Shown here one piece after another: positions 7,692 through 11,063 of a stretch of DNA of 11,063 bases (positions are counted from its first letter, which is position 1; each line of letters starts with the position of its first letter). Position numbers and translations under genes: made by a program. The notes beneath the pieces were generated by a model. The model did no database searches. It saw nothing but the letters and a program-made list of their open reading frames with translations, and was not told where the DNA came from. The stretch comes from JBNKFQ01 sp050289385. GTDB taxonomy: Bacteria > Pseudomonadota > Gammaproteobacteria > Pseudomonadales > Porticoccaceae. The stretch spans positions 1 to 11,063 of the forward strand of contig JBNKFQ010000021.1 in assembly GCA_050289385.1 (NCBI GenBank). The letters are read 5' to 3'.

Positions 7692-8867
7692 TCAAAAAGT
7701 CTGGCTGCTGCCTGTCAATTCCTGACGAAGCCGCCGCCGTCGGGCTTGAAAGCGCATAAAACGCCGCGACGCCAATGCCAGCCCGGTCCACACCATGAAT
7801 ACCGCGGCGAGAGAGGCGAGCCCTACCAGGGTTTGGCCAGCAACGCCCAGCGCTTCACCGGTGTGTATAAAACGAATCCAGCGCCGCAGTTGTTGCCCAC
7901 GCGGCAAACTTGAAAACGGTTGCCACGACACCAGTTCGCCACTGGTAGTATCCAGCGTCAGATCGTGGCGTTTTTGAGGTTGCCCACCGTTACCCTGGTC
8001 TACGGTAAACCGCATTTTCCGTTCACCCGGTGTGGGCAAATTTACGGTTACCGTGTTCCACGCTCCGGATTGCCGTGACTCGAACTCGGCCACAGCGCGA
8101 TGAAAAAGTGTTTCAAGTGACAGACGCTTTACACTGTCGGTGAATGATTCGGCGGGACGAGAACCGTTATTGCGCAAACCACGAGAGGGAGGCTCCTCAC
8201 CGATGGTTCGATAAACCAAAGCGTTGGCCCAGCCCCAGGAAAAGACCGTAGCAGTGACAACCACCACTGCAAGGGGAATAGCCGCCCAAAAACCAAATAC
8301 ATGGTGCCAGTTAAAATCGCGTGCCGCACGGTTCCTTGCCCCGTTGAACCAGAGGCGTGTTTTGAACAAACGCCACTTGAATACCCGTGGCAACCACAAA
8401 TACATGCCAGTGACTATCAGAAAAAGGAATACAAGGTTACTGACGCCGGTAATTGCGCGCGCTGAATCGCGCTGCTCCCCACCCACATTGAACCAGCGGT
8501 GCCACCGTTTAACCACCGTGAAAAAATCGCTCAACCCGGTGTTTTTTGGTGCCATGGCTTGCCCACTGTACGGATCGATAACGACCGTTTTACGCCGTCC
8601 TTCCCGCACCGTCACAAAAGCCTCCGGGTCTGCGGGGATTATCATATGGGTTGGGGAGATCCCGGCTTGTTCACCAGCTCTTGCCCGCAGCTTATCCAGC
8701 TTCATTCGGGTAGCACCCGCTGGCAAGGTGTGCTCGGCATGGTCCGCCCAGTGAATCATCTGGCGCTCGTAGGTGAGAATGACACCGGTAACCGACATCG
8801 CCAATACCACAACACCAACGCACACACCACTTGCGAGATGTAACCAAAAGATTGTTTTCCCAAACAT
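7692..8867 (-). CDS. piuB: PepSY-associated inner-membrane protein (PiuB-like)
   Basis: This 391-residue inner-membrane protein belongs to the PepSY-TM family. Four membrane segments are visible at about 8-33, 138-160, 190-213 and 342-366. Periplasmic PepSY-like parts lie between the first and second (PEAFVTVREGRRKTVVIDPYSGQ near 81-103) and third and fourth segments. Conserved histidines are His10 (FWLHL), His123 (RWHRW), His188-His189 (NWHH) and His335 (IHTGE), arranged as in proteins thought to bind haem and reduce ferric siderophores, such as FoxB. Reduction and release of iron imported by the neighbouring receptor is the likely job, but this is inference. The start is set by the family N-terminus, since the Shine-Dalgarno is weak. 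It is the promoter-proximal gene of the operon and has a Fur-box promoter immediately upstream. Confidence 0.92.
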   Translation of the reverse strand: MFGKTIFWLHLASGVCVGVVVLAMSVTGVILTYERQMIHWADHAEHTLPAGATRMKLDKLRARAGEQAGISPTHMIIPADPEAFVTVREGRRKTVVIDPYSGQAMAPKNTGLSDFFTVVKRWHRWFNVGGEQRDSARAITGVSNLVFLFLIVTGMYLWLPRVFKWRLFKTRLWFNGARNRAARDFNWHHVFGFWAAIPLAVVVVTATVFSWGWANALVYRTIGEEPPSRGLRNNGSRPAESFTDSVKRLSLETLFHRAVAEFESRQSGAWNTVTVNLPTPGERKMRFTVDQGNGGQPQKRHDLTLDTTSGELVSWQPFSSLPRGQQLRRWIRFIHTGEALGVAGQTLVGLASLAAVFMVWTGLALASRRFMRFQARRRRLRQELTGSSQTF

Positions 8868-8892
8868 TTCAAGCTGATTATTTTTAACAAAA

Positions 8893-8911
8893 GTTAATGA
8901 TAATCATTATT
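8893..8911. promoter_or_regulatory. Fur box controlling piuB-fiu-piuC
   Basis: GTTAATGATAATCATTATT matches the 19-bp Fur consensus GATAATGATAATCATTATC at 17 of 19 positions by hand count. It contains the perfect palindrome ATGATTATCAT on the minus strand. It lies 26 bases upstream of the piuB start and covers the promoter -10, so iron-loaded Fur should block transcription of all three genes. Confidence 0.93.
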
Positions 8912-8925
8912 GTTATTATTTGCAA
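8897..8925 (-). promoter_or_regulatory. Sigma-70 promoter of piuB-fiu-piuC
   Basis: On the minus strand TTGCAA (8920-8925, 4 of 6 to TTGACA) and TATCAT (8897-8902, 5 of 6 to TATAAT) are separated by exactly 17 bases. The -10 lies inside the Fur box. Transcription would start about 22-25 bases before the piuB ATG, giving a short leader. No other promoter is needed for the downstream genes. Confidence 0.75.
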
Positions 8926-8974
8926 CAAAAGGTCTCCTCTAGTCTGAAGAAAATCTCAAGAATACTGGGGGAAC

Positions 8975-9021
8975 GTCAGATGAACTTTTTCAGGAACGAC
9001 CGAAGTAAACGTTCATCTGAC
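8975..9021. repeat. Inverted repeat GTCAGATGAAC at the edge of the IS cluster
   Basis: GTCAGATGAAC (8975-8985) and its perfect reverse complement GTTCATCTGAC (9011-9021) face each other across 25 bases. Each arm is flanked on its outer side by a G run (CTGGGGGAAC on the left, CCCCA on the right). GGGGTCAGAT-like sequences occur as repeats around some IS200-like or REP-associated transposase genes in proteobacteria, from general memory. It could be the terminus of a lost element or a small non-autonomous one. The right arm ends 20 bases before the IS91 homology begins. Confidence 0.7.
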
Positions 9022-9040
9022 CCCAATTTCGCATTGCACC

Positions 9041-9595
9041 CGACGGGAATGGCGCAAGCTTCGGGGTGATTATCTGTTTAACGGCAGAGCCCTGGCGGCG
9101 GCTTTCCGGGGCGCTTTCCTGAAAGCGCTGGATAATGCCGGGTTACATCCGGGTATCACGCCTGAAAAATGGGTGGCTCAGTGCCAGCAGGTCGGGCGAG
9201 GGGAACAGGCCTTGCAGCACCTGTCCCGCTATCTGTATCGCGGCGTCATCAGTCATCTCAATATCCTTGAAGACGATGGTGACCAGGCCACCTTTCGCTA
9301 TCGGGACAGTAAAACTGACACTTGGAAAACCCGCTGCCTACCGGGTGAAAAGTTTATCGCATTACTCCTGCAGCACATTCTGCTCAGGGACTTCCGGCGG
9401 GCGCGGGATTATGGTTTTTTGCACGGTAATCCCAAAGCGTTACTCAAGATTGTGCAGTGGGTGCTTCGGGTAAATGTACCGGGCAAACCTCCTCGGCATA
9501 AGGCTACATTTAGCTGTGCTCATTGCCGGGGGGCCGATGGTTATCTGCGGTGTGCGTTCCGCACGCAAGGATCTTGGATAAAGGTCGGTAACTGA
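9041..9595 (+). pseudogene. IS91-family transposase, 3' fragment
   Basis: The plus-strand frame from 9041 to the TGA at 9593-9595 encodes about 184 residues that read as the C-terminal half of an IS91-type (Y2, rolling-circle) transposase. Recognisable parts are EWRKLRGDYLFNGRALA, VGRGEQALQHLSRYLYRGVI and GEKFIALLLQHILLRDFRRA. Full-length members are roughly twice as long. The N-terminal zinc-binding region and the HUH metal-binding motif are missing, so the fragment cannot work. Where family members usually have KYLSRYLYRG, this one has QHLSRYLYRG, so one of the two paired catalytic tyrosines may also be replaced by His. The frame is open back to 8984, but residues before 9041 show no homology I recognise. 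A Cys-X2-Cys lies near the end (FSCAHC). Confidence 0.85.
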
Positions 9596-9637
9596 TTCGC
9601 TGCCACTCACTCACACGGAGGACAAACACTTTATGTA

Positions 9638-9653
9638 GTCCGACGTTAAAAAC
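9638..9653. repeat. Left terminal inverted repeat of the IS5-like element
   Basis: GTCCGACGTTAAAAAC is the exact reverse complement of 10715-10730. The match continues inward for three more positions with one mismatch (CCT against TCT). Confidence 0.9.
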
Positions 9654-9677
9654 CCTGTTTTCAAACAGACAATAAAT

Positions 9678-9716
9678 CAATCTGGCGATCTGTTTCCAAG
9701 AAGGAGCGCCAGATTG
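9678..9716. repeat. Hairpin between transposase stop and IS left end
   Basis: CAATCTGGCG (9678-9687) and CGCCAGATTG (9707-9716) form a perfect 10-bp stem with a 19-base loop. It lies 25 bases past the original transposase stop and within the element. A second small hairpin, CTGTTT/AAACAG, lies at 9655-9668. They may terminate transposase transcription or block transcription through the IS end, but no U run directly follows the larger stem. Confidence 0.5.
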
Positions 9717-9740
9717 TCCCTGGAAGGCTGCAAAACCGGA

Positions 9741-10606
9741 TTAAATCCCGGGCAAAAGAAGCCTGAGCCACTTCAGCAGCAGGCGGAAGTTGTAACCAGA
9801 ACCGGACAACAATGCATTCAGCTCGTTTCCCTGCGTACCTTTCAGAAAGTTGCGCCCAGGTGGTGATCCACCTTCAAATGGCCGATGGTCGGTTCCACCA
9901 CACTGCGGCGTCGAAATTCTTTTTTTATCGCGACCGTCACCCCGCGCTTCTGTCCGGATTTAAAGACACGATTGCGCGGCTCAAATTTGTGCCCCTGATA
10001 ACCCTTGTCGACGTAAATCCGTTCCGGTTTGAGGCCAATCTGTTTTTCGCAAGCGTCCAGTACCGGCCTGAGGGTATGGCCATCGAAGGGGCGACCGTGC
10101 AAGGCGCCAATGTGCAGGACAAAATGGCCGCCAGAGGCACGATTGATATTGGTGGTTACGGATACCTTGCAGCCAAACTCATACGGTTTGGCGGCCTTGC
10201 CCTTGCCAATACATTCCACCTCGGGCGCATGTCAGGAGTAGCACTTCTCCGGGCTGCGTTGCTGCTGCCGATACAGAATGCCGGCTCGCTTCAAGGCCTC
10301 GCGAAAGTGATGAAACCGCTCCTCATTGTCACCAATCTGACGGCAAATATCGCGGATCACTCGCCCCAGCCGTACACGTACAAACTTCTCGGCCTTGCGC
10401 GCCCGCCTGATCTGTTTGGCATGCCGGTATCTGCCCGACATCATCACCGCCTGTTTGCCTACCCGCAGGTAACTCTGCCTCAGGGGCACCCGATGATGTT
10501 TCGCCAGCGCCAGCAGGACGAGTTCGTGGCGAGGGTTGATGATTTGATCAAGGCGGGAGCGAAACAGATCGTCGGATTTGGCCGGTTCCGGCTGGCGGGA
10601 CTTCAT
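9741..10606 (-). pseudogene. IS5-like DDE transposase, deleted, with nonsense and frameshift
   Basis: The gene begins at the ATG at 10606 (MKSRQPEPAKSDDLFRSRLD). About 33 residues on, near 10502-10513, sequence typical of the N-terminus jumps to the middle of the protein (RVPLRQSYLRVGKQAVMM). Roughly 150 residues are lost compared with remembered relatives, including the first catalytic Asp region. The frame is stopped by TGA at 10232-10234, where relatives read through to HAPEVECIGKGKA; this codon is probably a mutated Trp or Leu codon. The same frame continues through the second catalytic Asp (RIYVDKGYQGH) and Glu (VVEPTIGHLK). A one-base loss near 9852-9857 then shifts it to an early stop at 9842. 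In the shifted frame the family C-terminus (FLKGTQGNELNALL, then GYNFRLLLKWLRLLL) runs to the original TAA at 9741-9743. The gene is clearly dead. Confidence 0.9.
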
Positions 10607-10616
10607 CAATAAGTCA

Positions 10617-10669
10617 TCCCAAATTGCAAGCTTGTGACAATTATACCGGGGTTTTCTTGCAATTTGGGA
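10617..10669. repeat. Palindrome around the IS transposase promoter
   Basis: TCCCAAATTGCAAG (10617-10630) and CTTGCAATTTGGGA (10656-10669) are perfect 14-bp inverted repeats with a 25-base loop. The loop holds a TATAAT hexamer on the minus strand. AAGTCATC occurs directly on both sides (10611-10618 and 10679-10686), though it does not abut both arms cleanly. The stem may limit transcription into the transposase from outside, a known self-protection device in several insertion sequences, or it may be a tiny separate insertion. Confidence 0.7.
10640..10645 (-). promoter_or_regulatory. -10 box of the IS transposase promoter
   Basis: A perfect TATAAT on the minus strand lies 33 bases before the transposase ATG, within the loop of the palindrome. 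The only good -35-like hexamer, TTGCAA, is 11 bases away, which is too close. The -35 is therefore unclear. Confidence 0.5.
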
Positions 10670-10714
10670 GTAATGAAAAAGTCATCAAACTACTATGAAT
10701 AAAGAGATTTAAGA

Positions 10715-10730
10715 GTTTTTAACGTCGGAC
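10715..10730. repeat. Right terminal inverted repeat of the IS5-like element
   Basis: GTTTTTAACGTCGGAC is the exact reverse complement of 9638-9653. It lies on the promoter side of the transposase gene. Confidence 0.9.
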
Positions 10731-10805
10731 GAATTAGAACTATTTTTTCAACGCCAATATATGGACGTCCCAGGATTTTTGGGAAGTTGGAGGGGAATCA
10801 TAAGT

Positions 10806-10835
10806 AAAAAGCCGGAGTCAATTGACTCCGGCTTT
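10806..10835 (-). terminator. Rho-independent terminator after the fibronectin-III gene
   Basis: AAAGCCGGAGTCAA (10808-10821) and TTGACTCCGGCTTT (10822-10835) form a perfect 28-bp palindrome. On the minus strand the hairpin is followed by further T residues (TTTTTACTTATG), the classical form. It begins 34 bases after the stop codon at 10870. The hairpin and the bases beyond it resemble the terminator at 4716-4748. Confidence 0.9.
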
Positions 10836-10869
10836 CGGGTAGTTCTTGTTTTGGAATGTGGTTTTACGG

Positions 10870-11063
10870 CTATTTATTTTTACCTTTGCCGCCACCGTTA
10901 CCACCTCCGCCGTTGCCGCCACTATCTCCTCCGGAGATCGCGACGTCAGCAGACCAGGGTGACCAATTCGAGTACCCGGCGTCATTGAAAGCCCGTACCC
11001 GTTAGCGGAACGTACCACTGCCGCTGTTATCAAGCCAGGAGAAAACATCAGCACCTGTAGTCG
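10870..11063 (-). pseudogene. 3' end of a fibronectin-III/Gly-rich secreted protein gene, interrupted by TAA
   Basis: The minus-strand frame ending in TAG at 10870-10872 and running off the window encodes the end of a fibronectin type III domain. FSWLDNSGSGTFR, then a stop, then RVRAFNDAGYSNWSPW matches the F and G strands of such domains, which usually read YRVRAFN. A Gly/Asn/Lys-rich tail (GGGGNGGGKGKNK) follows. The TAA at 11002-11004 stands exactly where the family has Tyr, so a single TAC or TAT to TAA change would explain it. Such modules are common at the C-terminus of exported proteases and polysaccharide-degrading enzymes. The catalytic part is outside the window, so the enzyme type is unknown. 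If the upstream part is intact, the protein would lose only about 44 residues. A good terminator follows, so this was a real transcription unit. Confidence 0.75.

Larger units (their letters stand above)
9638..10730 (-). mobile_element. Decayed IS5-like insertion sequence
   Basis: A 1093-bp element is bounded by perfect 16-bp terminal inverted repeats (9638-9653 and 10715-10730). It contains one minus-strand transposase gene broken by three lesions. Bases just outside the ends (…TTATGTA and GAATTAG…) show no target-site duplication I can recognise, so the element is either old or one end has recombined. It is shorter than intact relatives because of an internal deletion in the gene. It sits between the Fur-controlled operon promoter and the terminator of the fibronectin-III gene, so it disrupts neither. 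Confidence 0.88.

Noticed and set aside
8980..9069. Short plus-strand frame of 29 codons across the inverted repeat and IS91 edge
   Set aside because: It overlaps the start of IS91 homology in another frame and has no support as a gene.
9812..10612. 266-codon plus-strand open frame across the IS5-like element
   Set aside because: It is antisense to the transposase, whose minus-strand reading gives clear family motifs on both sides of each lesion.
10891..10930. GC-rich triplet-like repeat on the plus strand resembling a low-complexity locus
   Set aside because: It is simply the coding sequence of the Gly-rich tail of the minus-strand fibronectin-III gene.
10818..11054. 78-codon minus-strand open frame at the right end
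   Set aside because: It overlaps the terminator, and a different minus-strand frame gives an obvious fibronectin-III domain and Gly-rich tail. This one is a shadow.

Overview
The window looks like a piece of a gammaproteobacterial chromosome, probably a marine Cellvibrionales-like or related heterotroph. That is inferred from the piuB-fiu-piuC iron-uptake cluster, a FecI/FecR/TonB-receptor signalling cluster, heptamer tandem repeats next to a terminator, and a secreted fibronectin-III protein. No rRNA, tRNA or CRISPR array is visible. All recognisable functional genes lie on the minus strand.

Layout from left to right. Bases 1-369 are non-coding as far as can be seen. They hold two adjacent operator-like palindromes (139-173) and a hairpin (231-265). 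Bases 370-4530 are a cell-surface-signalling operon read leftwards: an ECF sigma factor of the FecI type, an overlapping FecR-type transmembrane anti-sigma factor, and an outer-membrane TonB-dependent receptor carrying the periplasmic STN signalling domain. The expected logic is that substrate binding at the receptor passes a signal through STN to FecR, which frees the sigma factor to transcribe the receptor gene. The substrate cannot be read from the sequence.

A strong terminator (4716-4748) separates this from a second leftward operon (4777-8867): piuB (PepSY membrane protein), fiu/piuA (TonB-dependent siderophore receptor without STN) and piuC (Fe(II)/2-oxoglutarate hydroxylase). A near-consensus Fur box overlaps the -10 of a good sigma-70 promoter just upstream of piuB, so this operon should be iron-repressed.

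Bases 8965-10730 are an insertion-sequence graveyard: an inverted repeat of GTCAGATGAAC, the 3' part of an IS91-family transposase gene, and a complete but dead IS5-like element with perfect 16-bp terminal repeats. Its transposase has an internal deletion, a nonsense codon and a frameshift. To the right (10870-11063, running off the window) lies the 3' end of a minus-strand gene for a fibronectin-III and Gly-rich tail protein, interrupted by an in-frame TAA and followed by a canonical terminator. That terminator and its flank resemble the one downstream of piuC.

I see no clearly undescribed system. The points most worth checking are the double operator at 139-173, the recurring terminator module, the 8975-9021 inverted repeat, and the nonsense codon in the fibronectin-III gene.
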